Origin: Lewinellaceae bacterium
Lineage (GTDB): Bacteria; Bacteroidota; Bacteroidia; Chitinophagales; Saprospiraceae
NCBI GenBank assembly: GCA_020636095.1
Contig: JACJYN010000002.1
Span: 1-64,000 of the forward strand
Length of the DNA: 64,000 nucleotides
Reading direction: 5' to 3'
A model generated the notes under the pieces. It saw only the letters and a list, made by a program, of their open reading frames with translations, searched no databases and was not told the DNA's origin. This document shows positions 61,401 to 64,000 of this stretch, one piece after another. A program made the translations under genes and the position numbers. How positions within the stretch are numbered: the first letter of the stretch is position 1; every line of letters starts with the position of its first letter.

Positions 61401-64000
61401 GTCATAATTACCGGCTGCTAGATTTGATACTGTAAAACTGCCCGTATTATCTCCTGTACCATAAGGATAAGTAGTACCGCCATCAATACTGAACACTATA
61501 CCTGTACGACTCGGATTGTCCGGATAAGTAAAAGTGATCGTTCCATTGGCATCACCACAAGTTGGGTTAGTGGAAGATATGGTTGCTTCTGGAATATCCA
61601 GGATGGTGAATATTTCGCTATCAGTAGCAGTACATCCATTGCGTACCACGGTGACCGTTACGGTAGTATTCAGGTTGCCAAGTTGGCTGGCGGGCAAGTT
61701 AAATTCAATACCATTCTGTACGCGGCCAGTGGCCGTACTTGGTGTGGCATAAGGGCCAAAATCCCAGGTATAGGTGGTGCCCGCTCCTTGATTGAGGGTG
61801 CTAAAGTCCTGTGTCTCGCCACTACATATATTGCCTACATCAGTTACAGTTGCTACTGGGGCCGTCGGGTCTATCAGTACGATGTCTGTTGCATACGTAC
61901 CTGTACATTCCCCGTTGCAATATTGTACCTCCACGGTATAAGTACCTGCGTTCAGCCCGCTGAAGGTGCGGTTGGTTTGCCAAGTTGTGCCCCCATTTAT
62001 ACTAAACTGGATACAGCTACCAGATGGATCGAGGGCAGTTAAAGTAAAACTACCATCATTTCCACTACAAGTACTTGGATTTGTTTCCGCGACTGCTGTG
62101 ATTTGGCCTACCGGGTCAGTACGGATCAATACATTTTTAGTGATGGTGTTTACACAACCATCTTTGGAGACTGTCAACGTAACAGGAATATTTTCCGACC
62201 CTTCATCTGTAGCAAACGAAGCGGTGGCTGAAATGCCAAAGTCGTTTTGTGGCGTACCTTGTGGGCTAAAATTCCAAGAATAAATGGCTCCTGCTCCGGC
62301 ATTCGTAGCGGTAAAAGTGATGGGGTCATCTTCACAACGTGTACCGGTAAAGGTGAAGTCGGTTGCGGGTAATGGCGTCACTACCACTGTCACATTATCC
62401 GTATCTGTACAACCATTGCTATCGGTGACAGTAACCGTATACGTAGTGGTAGTGGTGGGAGAAACCGTTTGGGTAGCACCTGCACCCAAGCCATTGTCCC
62501 AGTTGAAAGTATAGGTGGGTGCCCCATCCGCAGCACTCGCCGTGAGGGTTGTAGATTCCCCTTCACAAATGGTAATATTTGAACCGCCGGCATTAGCAAC
62601 AGGTATTGGATTAATGGTTATAGTCACTACATTAGAAGCTACCCAGGGGCAGTTGCCACGACGAGCTCTACGGCGATATTGAGTAGTAGTTACTAAAGAA
62701 GGAGGGTCATAATTGAACCCGGTGGCATTAGTGCCTACCAGAAGTACCCAAGCCCCGGATGTGCCTTGTCTTGTCTGCCATTGATATTCGATTGTCCCAA
62801 AACAGCCGCCTGTAGCTGCCGGGCCGCCGATTGGATCGGGATTGCCTGAACCGCAAAACTCCTGATTGGCACTGATCGTATTGACCGAGATGTTTTCTAC
62901 TACAGTCTTTGTAACTACATTGGAAATCTTCCAAGGTGTACATGGGCTGCGCCTTGCTGTTCGGCGGAATTGAGTAGTTGTACTAATCGCTGGCGGATCA
63001 TAATTCAGGCCATTAGCTGTAGCTGGCAGCCATGCCCAAGCCGACCATTGATTGGTAGTACAATCATATTCACGGCTCTGCCAACGGTATTGGATAGTAC
63101 CCCCTGAACCACCGGATGGATTCGTTAAGCTTGCGATCTCTGCCGGGTCATAGCCACCACATTGCTCTTCATCGCTGCCTATTGTACCTGGATCAGAGAA
63201 TGGATCAACCACTGTGATCGTTACTTGAGCCGTACCGGTACATCCATCTGGTGTTGTGCCGGTAACGGTATAAGTCGTAGTTGCCGTTGGGCTAACATCC
63301 ACACTTGCACCTGTCAAGTTTCCTGGAACCCATACAAAGGTAGTACCAGTAATATCACTACTTGCTGTTAAAGTATTAGTAGTTCCTGTACAGATAGTAG
63401 CAGCACCTGTTGCTGTAATAACTGGACCAGGGTTGACGGTGATGGTCACCACATTAGACCCTGCCCACGGGCAAGTGCCTCTGCGGGCTAAACGGCGGTA
63501 TTGGGTGGTAGTAGTAACTACAGGAGGATTATAATTCAAGCCGGTAGCCCCTGATACATTCGTCCATGCACCAGATGTACCCGGGCGGCTTTGCCACTGG
63601 TAGGTGATAGTACCAAAGCAGCCGCCTGTTGCGCCTGCGCCTCCTATAGATGCGGGGTCACCAGAGCCACAGAAACTCTGATCGGCACTAATAGTGCCGG
63701 CATCCGTTATATTTTCCGTTACGGTTTTTCGTACAACATTTGAATTGAGCCAGGAGGTGCAAGGTGCATTTCTTGCCTGGCGGCGGAACTCGGTAGTAAC
63801 CGTAATTGCGCCAGGGTTGTAGGTAGCTGCTGTAGCACCGCTAATGGTTGTCCAGCCGCCATAGCTGCCCGTGCCGCAGTCGTACTGCCGCTGCTGCCAG
63901 CGGTAGGCCGTGCTGCCGAAGCAACCGCCTGCCGGAGTGGCACTGCTACTAATCACTACAGGGTTGTAGCCGCCGCAAGCTTCCTCATCGCCGCTGATGC
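37488..64000 (-). CDS. Giant T9SS-exported repeat protein (partial, off right edge)
   Basis: One uninterrupted frame of more than 8,830 codons enters from the right edge and stops at 37488; the start lies outside. From the N-terminal side it holds: Ig-like/PKD-like modules with YQWQSR and NVVTITV motifs (64000 to about 57450); 13 SdrD-type B domains (GDFVWQDTDGDGIQDAGEPG), mostly at 57430-56740 and 55265-51690; DUF11 units (51690-51280 and 50170-43680) with QGPSxATGVAV and NxAQVTAxDQ motifs; 13 cysteine-bounded DNGTPxDPSDDTYTF repeats (43671-39855); and HYR-like domains (VTDDCGNT, DNCG). It ends in a type A T9SS sorting domain (YQNQPNPFLKGTAIRFWLP, LTDIAGKAI, GMYFYSLRT, KQMIYLE). It should be a filamentous surface or secreted adhesin; the B domains and acidic loops suggest calcium-stiffened stalks. 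Function is inferred from domain type only. Confidence 0.93.
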   Translation of the reverse strand, partial: ISGDEEACGGYNPVVISSSATPAGGCFGSTAYRWQQRQYDCGTGSYGGWTTISGATAATYNPGAITVTTEFRRQARNAPCTSWLNSNVVRKTVTENITDAGTISADQSFCGSGDPASIGGAGATGGCFGTITYQWQSRPGTSGAWTNVSGATGLNYNPPVVTTTTQYRRLARRGTCPWAGSNVVTITVNPGPVITATGAATICTGTTNTLTASSDITGTTFVWVPGNLTGASVDVSPTATTTYTVTGTTPDGCTGTAQVTITVVDPFSDPGTIGSDEEQCGGYDPAEIASLTNPSGGSGGTIQYRWQSREYDCTTNQWSAWAWLPATANGLNYDPPAISTTTQFRRTARRSPCTPWKISNVVTKTVVENISVNTISANQEFCGSGNPDPIGGPAATGGCFGTIEYQWQTRQGTSGAWVLLVGTNATGFNYDPPSLVTTTQYRRRARRGNCPWVASNVVTITINPIPVANAGGSNITICEGESTTLTASAADGAPTYTFNWDNGLGAGATQTVSPTTTTTYTVTVTDSNGCTDTDNVTVVVTPLPATDFTFTGTRCEDDPITFTATNAGAGAIYSWNFSPQGTPQNDFGISATASFATDEGSENIPVTLTVSKDGCVNTITKNVLIRTDPVGQITAVAETNPSTCSGNDGSFTLTALDPSGSCIQFSINGGTTWQTNRTFSGLNAGTYTVEVQYCNGECTGTYATDIVLIDPTAPVATVTDVGNICSGETQDFSTLNQGAGTTYTWDFGPYATPSTATGRVQNGIEFNLPASQLGNLNTTVTVTVVRNGCTATDSEIFTILDIPEATISSTNPTCGDANGTITFTYPDNPSRTGIVFSIDGGTTYPYGTGDNTGSFTVSNLAAGNYDLWARWGDNACPVDLLDAVLVSENGPTVDAGPDQSICEGGTATLSATATGGTGAIAYTWMPGNLSGASVGVSPTAITTYTVTATDANNCTSTDQVVVTVVADPQVSITINTPDICVGATATLTAATSGGLNCAAVQWQSRAGTSGAWSNVGTGNTYATDAALAAGTYQYRALYNCSGTGCDNGVSNIITFTVKPEPAASFPNPGTQCEGVAVSFTAADAGAGATYDWDFGAGASPATATGIGPHSVVYANPDAATQISPTATLTVSLDGCTAQAVQTFNVRPEPEVTITPSNPATCGGSDGSLSFVVVRSGNFQISIDGGNTWQACNQDVVSGLSAGAYNIAVRYCNGDCVYNVTTITLSDPASPTATITGGNNLCSGDAQSFTAADQGVGTTYTWDFGPYASPVTATGLNPGPVTFTLPAAQLGNLATTVTLTVERNGCVDAGQATFTILDTPEGALSATPATCGADNGTVTIAIPDNPDRTGIAFSIDGGATYPLGGADNAGSYTFTGLAAGTYEVLSRWGDGNCEVSLGSVVVSQENGPTVGAGPDQSICEGGTATLSATATDGTGAIAYTWMPGNLSGASVNVSPTATTTYSVTATDANNCTSTDQVTVTVVPDPEVTITATGSDVCEGGSITLTATPSGGLNCQAVQWQIRPGTSGTWANIPGGTGNTYTTDNTLTAGTYQYRASLVCAGTDCQNDVSNVVTLTVVPDPLVTITIDDNEVCEGETGTLTATPSGGLNCNAVQWQFRPGTSGAWTNISGATGNTYTTDNALTAGTYQYRASLVCTGVNCNNDVSNIITFTVNGLPLLDAGPNLDKCPENSLPIDANVTSGTAPYTYAWTATGGSFVDASIEDPVYNMMAPGTYTLTLSVTDANGCMATNQLMVTVNPSPSLDAGAAQTICEGESADLSATASGGTAPYTFTWDIPATGANQTVSPTPAAYANESFTYNVTVTDANGCTATDAVTVSVLSTPDVTVSSTNPTCGSANGTITFSFPDHPNRGAIEFSLDGGATYTISSGDNAGSVTATSLTAGVYDLWVRWANDQCPVDLPDESLMDQGGPTVNAGADEEICEGGTVNLTAMATGGTAPIIYNWMPGNLSGASVDVSPTATTTYTVTATDANNCTSTDQVTATVVPDPEVTITASGSDVCEGGSITMAATPTGGLNCQAVQWQFRVGTSGAFTNISGATGNAYTTDNTLIVGTYQYRASLVCTGTDCQNDVSNIVTLTVVPDPEVVVSIDDDVICEENETTTLTATTSGGFNCSAVQWEFRPGTSGTWTNVGSGNTYTTDVNLSAGTYQYRARYNCSGANCNNDISNIVTLTVEASATLGDFVFEDLDADGIQDTGEPGIANVTVNLLDENGIQLSTTTTDVNGLYSFPDLCAGNYIVEFINPGGGFIATTQLNTNGDDPNDSDADPNTGQTSIIDLVPGQNDPTNDAGYYMLASLGDFVWLDSDHDGVQDTGEPGVANVTVNLLDDMGNIINTTATGNDGSYSFTGLLPGTYSVQFELPAGYAYTPQDQGDDALDSDADPNNNGITAPTILESGENDPTLDAGIFPDCAVTVTASETEICEGETVTITATGTGGLTPYTYTWNTGQSTASFTDTPAAGTQTYTVALTDANGCTSTASVTVIVNDNPEASASATNTTCGDANGSATITVTGGTTPFSYTWSPNVSTTAMANNLSAGTYDFTVTDANGCTDTGSVTVGNDDGPTVNAGTDVTICEGETTTLTATSTGGLALVTYTWMPEALNGASVDISPTTTTTYTVTATDANGCMATDQVVVTVTPLPVTAINGPDQRCAGEGAQFQVNPPLSGATYLWTFGGPATPSSSTQSSVVVTWADVPGQYTGTLEVTQNGCTNIYTQDIVITEEVKAIAGPDQEICQGASTNLDANGSSVFGNYLWTVQSGDFGSIDFGANTISPTVSPQLTTVYELRVTDPVNNCFRVDFVTVTVDVDLNPIADATVNDSEVCVGTQVTLDASGSQAPPLDPGALLAYQWYEGNTLFSTAFAPAVTVNTTTTYELIVISQNTGCTDTAFVTVDVINCGALGDFVWQDTDGDGIQDAGEPGILGVTVNLLDENMNFLQSTTTAADGSYLFTDLQPGNYFVEFVTPSGFEPTTPNQGGDDAMDSDADPLTGKTSLIVLSSGETDLTNDAGYYEPASLGDFVWSDTDADGTQDAGEPGISDVTVNLYADTNQDGIPDGAAIGTTTTDGTGFYEFTGLAPGDYVVEFVGPAGFAPSLQDQGGDDTIDSDADATTGLSATVNLESGENDPTIDAGYYESAFIGDYVWQDTDGDGIQDAGEPGISGVTVNLYEDNNQDGVPDGAPIATDVTDVNGEYGFPVDPGSYVVEFVTPGGFTGTPQDQGGDDTTDSDADPNTGLTGTITINSGETDLTNDAGYYEAASLGDYVWLDTNANGLQDDGATGIANVTVNLYADTNQDGTPDGAAIGTTTTDGTGFYEFTGLAPGDYVVEFVSPAGFAPSLQDQGGDDTIDSDADATTGLSATVNLESGENDPTIDAGYYESAFIGDYVWQDTDGDGIQDAGEPAIAGVTVNLYEDNNQDGVPDGAPIATDVTDANGEYGFPVNPGSYVVEFVTPGGFTGTPQDQGGDDTTDSDADPNTGLTGTITVNSGETDLTNDAGYYEAASLGDFVWSDTDADGIQDAGEPGISGVTVNLYADANQDGTPDGASIGTTATDGSGFYAFTGLAPGDYVVEFVGPAGFAASPQDQSGDDTVDSDADPVTGLSQSVNLESGEDDPTIDAGYYESAFIGDFVWQDTDGDGIQDAGEPGISGVTVNLYEDNNQDGVPDGAPIATDVTDVNGEYGFPVDPGSYVVEFVTPGGFTGTPQDQGGDDTTDSDADPNTGLTGTITVNSGETDLTNDAGYYEAASLGDYVWLDTNANGLQDDGPTGIGGVTVNLLDGGGGFLATTTTAPDGSYSFTGLAPGDYIVEFAGPAGFAPSPQNQGGDDTIDSDANPGTGQTGIITLSSGENDPTNDAGFYESAFIGDFVWQDTDGDGIQDAGEPGIPGVTVNLYADANQDGVPDGAPIATDVTDANGEYGFPVGPGSYVVEFVTPGGFNPTDANQGGDDTVDSDAGTGGLTGTVTVNSGESDLTNDAGFYEPASLGDFVWSDTDADGIQDPGEVGIGGITVNLLDSGGAFLQSTTTAPDGSYSFTGLVPGDYIVEFIAPAQYDASPQNQGGDDTIDSDADPVTGQTGIITLSSGENDPTNDAGFYNIIDLELEKSVNNLTPNVGDNIIFTIVATNQGPSDASGVIVTDQLPAGFIFVSSDSAYNAGTGAWTIGNLASGASVTLNITVTVNASNLPDAYLNLAEVTAANEVDIDSTPNDGVDTDNDGNVVDDPGDDDDGDAAEVAVNLIASIDIEKSTNGLDADSAPGAVVAVPNGGATVNWQYVVTNTGTLDLTNVVVTDDQEGVVCTIPFLAAGASTTCNLSGPAQLGHYINLATVTGQPVDENNVPFGSPVSDSDPSNYVGIFINVEKLADKTEICAGEEVTFTLRVRMLGGAPGFQLRDISVVDNNLVGMLMPYGQYWTGGDLNGNGYIDFIDNNNDGVSDEEFVWTYSLPYNQTTTNTAMDEAVVWYVDPNTNQETNTTVVVMNTDEVTVTVNQNLCASLGDFVWDDENRNGVQDIGEPGIGGVTVNLLDSGGNFLQTTTTAPDGSYSFTDLVPGDYIVEFTTPAGYDVTTANVGDDALDSDAVGGQTGIINLSAGENDDTNDAGFYQLIDLELVKTVNDPAPNVGDVITFILTLTNQGPSNATGVSVGDIVPNGYSGITNISGGGNLSGNVITWSGLNIANGSSIILTFDATVEDLGIGVNYLNVAQVTAADQFDVDSTPNNDDGDQSEDDEDNEAVMPNALVDLELEKSVNNTAPQVGSSVTFTVALTNQGPSTATGVAVTDQLPSGYTYTGFTTSQGTYNNGTGVWTVGTLAAGQSVTLTLTATVNATGDYMNLAEVTAQNEPDVDSTPNNGVDTDGDGSVVDDPGDEDDGDGQDVTPNALVDLELEKSVNNTAPQVGSSVTFTVALTNQGPSTATGVAVTDQLPSGYSYTGFTTSQGTYNSGTGLWTVGTLTAGQSVTLTLTATVNATGDYMNLAQVTAQNEPDVDSTPNNGVDTDGDGSVVDDPGDEDDGDGQDVTPNALVDLELEKSVNNTAPQVGSSVTFTVALTNQGPSTATGVAVTDQLPSGYSYTGFTTSQGTYNSGTGLWTVGTLTAGQSVTLTLTATVNATGDYMNLAQVTAQNEPDVDSTPNNGVDTDGDGSVVDDPGDEDDGDGQDVTPNALVDLELEKSVNNTAPQVGSSVTFTVALTNQGPSTATGVAVTDQLPSGYSYTGFTTSQGTYNSGTGLWTVGTLTAGQSVTLTLTATVNATGDYMNLAEVTAQNQPDVDSTPNNGVDTDGDGNVVDDPGDEDDGDGAEVLPESADLELVKTVNNTTPLVGEVVTFTITVSNQGPDNATNVAVQDVVPNGYTNITNINGFGVLSGSTVTWSGLNITAGGSATLTFNATVGAPGAGVSYLNVAQVTASDQFDPDSTPNNDNGDQSEDDEDNATVTPESADLELVKTVNNTTPLVGEVVTFTITVSNQGPDNATNVAVQDVVPNGYTNITNINGFGVLSGSTVTWSGLNITAGGSATLTFNATVGAPGAGVSYLNVAQVTASDQFDPDSTPNNDNGDQSEDDEDNATVTPESADLELVKTVNNTTPLVGEVVTFTITVSNQGPDNATNVAVQDVVPNGYTNITNINGFGVLSGSTVTWSGLNIAAGGSATLTFNATVGAPGAGVSYLNVAQVTASDQFDPDSTPNNDNGDQSEDDEDNATIAPQSADLELAKTVDNSSPNVGDVVTFTITVSNQGPNDATGVAVEDYIPNGYSGITNISGGGTFAGGTVTWSNLSIAAGSSVSLTFQATVEAPGTGVSFVNVAQVTASDQFDPDSTPNNDNGDQSEDDEDNATIAPQSADLELAKTVDNSSPNVGDVVTFTITVSNQGPNDATGVAVEDYIPNGYSGITNISGGGTFAGGTVTWSNLSIAAGSSVSLTFQATVEAPGTGVSFVNVAQVTASDQFDPDSTPNNDNGDQSEDDEDNATIAPQSADLELAKTVDNSSPNVGDVVTFTITVSNQGPNDATGVAVEDYIPNGYSGITNISGGGTFAGGTVTWSNLSIAAGSSVSLTFQATVEAPGTGVSFVNVAQVTASDQFDPDSTPNNDNGDQSEDDEDNATIAPQSADLELAKTVDNSSPNVGDVVTFTITVSNQGPNDATGVAVEDYIPNGYSGITNISGGGTFAGGTVTWSNLSIAAGSSVSLTFQATVEAPGTGVSFVNVAQVTASDQFDPDSTPNNDNGDQSEDDEDNTTTSPQQADLSLAKTASNSTPNVGDVVTFTITVSNQGPSGATGVAVEDYVPNGYSGITAISNGGTFAGGTVTWSGLSIAPGGSVSLTFQATVEAPGAGVSFVNVAQVTASDQDDPDSTPNNDNGDQSEDDEDNTTTSPQQADLSLSKTASNSTPNVGDVVTFTITVSNQGPSGATGVAVEDYVPNGYSGITAISNGGTFAGGTVTWSGLSIAPGGSVSLTFQATVEAPGAGVSFVNVAQVTASDQDDPDSTPNNDNGDQSEDDEDNTTTSPQQADLSLSKTASNSTPNVGDVVTFTITVSNQGPSGATGVAVEDYVPNGYSGITAISNGGTFAGGTVTWSGLSIAPGGSVSLTFQATVEAPGAGVSFVNVAQVTASDQDDPDSTPNNDNGDQSEDDEDSEEVSPNALIDLELNKSVDNQQPGVGNQITFTITVANQGPSPATGVLVEDQLPSGFTYSTHSGGAYNPGNGIWTIGTLAAGQSVTLTITVTVNPNGDYVNLAQVVDANENDIDSNVDNGVDTDGDGNVQDDPGDEDDGDGVVIDVLCEIMVQVSNIVCNDNGTRSNPNDDTYTFSVLVTGTGTGSGWVDAGNGVSGAYGQAVAYGPYSITGNPTVFITVRDAEDAGCFAITQVQAPPSCSDVCRLTASLIGTPVCNDNGTPFDSSDDTYTFQLQVVGNNTSASGWITSNGITGAYNEIVSFGPYLVSSGNRLVSIYDQGDPNCNTFIQVQAPATCSGQCLISAEVIGRPCDDNGTPFDPTDDSYFVVVYVEGANTGSNWIASTGVEGPYNNYVAFGPYPITTDMVSFTFTDSEDPSCTTSVTAFAPPPCSFQCDLEVDVLGTNCNDNGTPTNPDDDTFTFNVVVTGTNIGNGWRQVFYNGSLGPVRPYGVPVTVGPYPVSGGDVNIRIRDISDSGCQEVFTVTAPESCSDACDITATASAASCDDNGTQSNPDDDTYRFELTVTGVNVSGGWTATVNGQPISGSYNVPVLVSGLLITDGDATIDDITDNQNATCVAPAVTVAAPASCSNVCTLVATATASACDDNGTPADPSDDVYRVTLNITGQNTGCTNWTALVNGILRSGTVGQPIVIGGIPAGQDAVITDIQCVDDPSCTATPVTVTATGPCSDECLITASVTGVICEDHGTPTDPDDDTYGFDLMITGTNAGSGWTATINGQPLASGNYGTAAQISGLLINDGDVTIIVTDNDDSNCTTGPITVTAPPACSDLEPCAISTEIIEFFCDDAGTPGDNDDDTFTFSVLVTNTGVGSSWTADDGTQGTYGVLATFGPYPSIAGTVFDFVITDDDDPACQTPMEVTAPNCSSDCNLTPVIVSETCDDQGTADPSDDTFTCVIIINGNFVGTTWTSTTGEMGEFGVPYTFGPYLISDGDVIFNVYPDANDNCVLAVFLAAPLPCSVTPCGITADYSAVECFDNNTPLDPSDDFFTFTATVNGDDVGSNWLAYDSDGMLLNFGNYGVPKQIDVPFPISEGDAVIRFVDASNANCFIDLTVPAPPVCSEDCQITAVFDDVLCDDNGTPLDPSDDTYTFSLLINNGSFAGQWEAEIGGATITGSYGTPVTAGPYNIADGDVTIENIRDAGFPGCAVATNLVVPAPDACSADCEITASFDDVLCDPNGTPLDPSDDTYTFSLLVTNGNFAGQWEAEIGGVTVTGSYGTPVTVGPYDIADGDVTVENIRDAGFPGCTTSTSLVAPAPDACSTGCQITASFDEVLCDPNGTPLDPSDDTYTFSLLVTNGNFAGQWEAEIGGLTITGSYGTPVTVGPYNIADGDVTVENIRDVTSPACTLSASLAVPAPATCSGGLIVDCPLSTHYCPILDDNIMLFLTGPFDCSADVEAPLPDVTTSCAGGNYEVITEVVQYVNGTAVVIQTILPGEPRLITGVGIGDYVFRYTVTDDCGNTVVKECIFRVADLSEPVAICNSGLNISVGGFGLARIYAHQIDQGSYDNCGIDSILVRRVYHRDPLTCDTILQPYYSNWGPYVEFTCCDAGTYVTVELRVVDIHGNVNMCWMDVLVEDKTLPYCYNLEDTEVSCDSLPADFDPYDVAQLQALFGEPEVFDNCAAEAIEYAPVVEWSGCGNGTILRRFQAIDRVGNLSIDTFYQQIWVGSLSGYDIRFPQDVSLSCYEANPDTVQVIHNGCDSITVSYADSLAASSNGECQRIFRTYTVTNWCEWNGVTDPAVISRDENCNGLAGEEDVWVLYRLDSTFVDADSAAYNLWPLAGTKDTICDGTTNPDGYWRLANSVGAWQYTQILYVYDTVAPVVAFNEPAPVCAMDNDCEALLTYPFTVEEHCTADSLSFTVFLDAGADGLLDGDITEDVEIIGSYPLYAIRGAFPVGIHALQLHVTDGCSNTSIDSLPFEIVDCFVEAPQCYDGLIVQLMPLPPGTDIDGDGDDDIAAMLVHVEYLLENLVTEDCNMPIRYSVNRVGEEPNILQDSIYVTCDDPDLLPIEIYAWDSANNPYVIQPDGTLGGPNYSPCASTVTLQNKNSSCGLDDQVRPGVGQGETPELYQNQPNPFLKGTAIRFWLPEAGKAEIVLTDIAGKAIKRYSGFYDAGYHEIEVKAEELRGYGMYFYSLRTTNYVDTKQMIYLE
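39855..43671 (-). repeat. Thirteen cysteine-bounded DNGTPxDPSDDTYTF protein repeats
   Basis: Units of about 95-105 residues run from one CS.xC boundary to the next. A typical unit reads CxITAxxxxxxCDDNGTPxDP, then SDDTYTFxLxVTGxNxG, YGxPVxxGPYxIxDGDVT, a DxxxxxC step and VxAPxxCS. The three copies nearest the C-terminus are almost identical; the others are diverged. Five relatives occur in the protein at 4840-9492. I know no named domain that fits. Confidence 0.85.
44085..48075 (-). repeat. Ten tandem 399-bp DUF11-coding repeats
   Basis: Ten units of 399 bp follow each other in three blocks: three ADLSLAKTASNSTPNVG units, four ADLELAKTVDNSSPNVG units and three ADLELVKTVNNTTPLVG units, counted from low to high coordinates. 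Within a block the DNA is almost identical, including silent positions. Between blocks it differs clearly. Confidence 0.9.
48076..49770 (-). repeat. Four tandem 423-bp DUF11-coding repeats
   Basis: Four units of 423 bp encode VDLELEKSVNNTAPQVG to DDPGDEDDGDG. The three lower-coordinate units are nearly identical in DNA; the outermost, nearest 49770, is somewhat diverged. Confidence 0.9.
51690..55265 (-). repeat. Ten tandem SdrD-B-like coding repeats
   Basis: Ten B domains of ~105-120 residues lie head to tail. After the first, which opens GALGDFVWQ, two kinds alternate: ASLGDFVWSDTDADG or ASLGDYVWLDTNANG, and FIGDxVWQDTDGDGIQDAGEP. Near-identical stretches recur about 730 and 1,460 bp apart, so the amplified unit is a pair of domains. 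Confidence 0.85.

Noticed and set aside
1..64000. tRNA or rRNA genes
   Set aside because: No cloverleaf-like or rRNA-like segments were recognised in the non-coding parts.

Overview
The window looks like chromosomal DNA of a Bacteroidota, most likely a member of the Saprospiria (Saprospiraceae/Lewinellaceae type). The reasons are type IX secretion (T9SS) C-terminal sorting domains on secreted proteins, SprB, BACON, DUF11 and SdrD-B-like repeats, a set of TPR-transmembrane-histidine kinases, a LytTR regulator, and the Bacteroidota -7 promoter motif TAnnTTTG just ahead of a start codon. These family assignments are read from motifs; no database search was run.

Layout. (1) 1-9492, minus strand: two tandem genes for large secreted repeat proteins that share an almost identical leader; the second runs off the left edge and is interrupted by a frameshift at about 2966. 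(2) 9493-11331: a long non-coding stretch. (3) 11332-15960, plus: a frameshifted NarL/LuxR-type response regulator and two TPR-histidine kinases that appear to have been fused by a deletion. (4) 15961-22362: small terminal-inverted-repeat (TIR) elements, a decayed copy and an intact copy of an AAA-ATPase/PD-(D/E)XK protein, a di-heme cytochrome c peroxidase with a compensated double frameshift, and a frameshifted IS1182-like insertion sequence nested inside a MITE-like element. (5) 22818-26910: another TIR element, a truncated TPR sensor and an intact TPR-histidine kinase. (6) 27098-32320, minus: one secreted glycoside-hydrolase-like T9SS cargo gene broken into three reading frames. (7) 32556-37171, plus: a TIR element, an intact TPR-histidine kinase, a LytTR gene destroyed by a nonsense codon and a TIR-element insertion, and an outer-membrane-barrel-like gene with a partial duplicate. 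(8) 37433-64000, minus: one uninterrupted reading frame of more than 8,800 codons encoding a giant T9SS-exported repeat protein, open at the right edge.

How it fits together. The signalling genes (TPR-kinases with NarL or LytTR regulators) are interleaved with genes for very large surface proteins, so a surface or adhesion programme under two-component control is a reasonable inference, but no direct regulatory link is visible. Many genes between the giant ORFs are in decay: about ten single-base indels, one nonsense codon, at least three deletions, and several TIR elements. The 26.5-kb giant frame and the 4.7-kb frame at 4840-9492 contain no disruption at all.

The most interesting signals are: (a) a ~70-bp conserved non-coding core, centred on a sequence related to CCGTAGCTACGG, carried by four MITE-like elements with at least three different kinds of ends; (b) the exact reconstruction of a LytTR gene around a TA-flanked element insertion; (c) a cysteine-bounded DNGTPxDPSDDTYTF repeat found 13 times in the giant protein and five times in the left-hand secreted protein; and (d) DNA-level homogenised 399-bp and 423-bp tandem repeats inside the giant gene.
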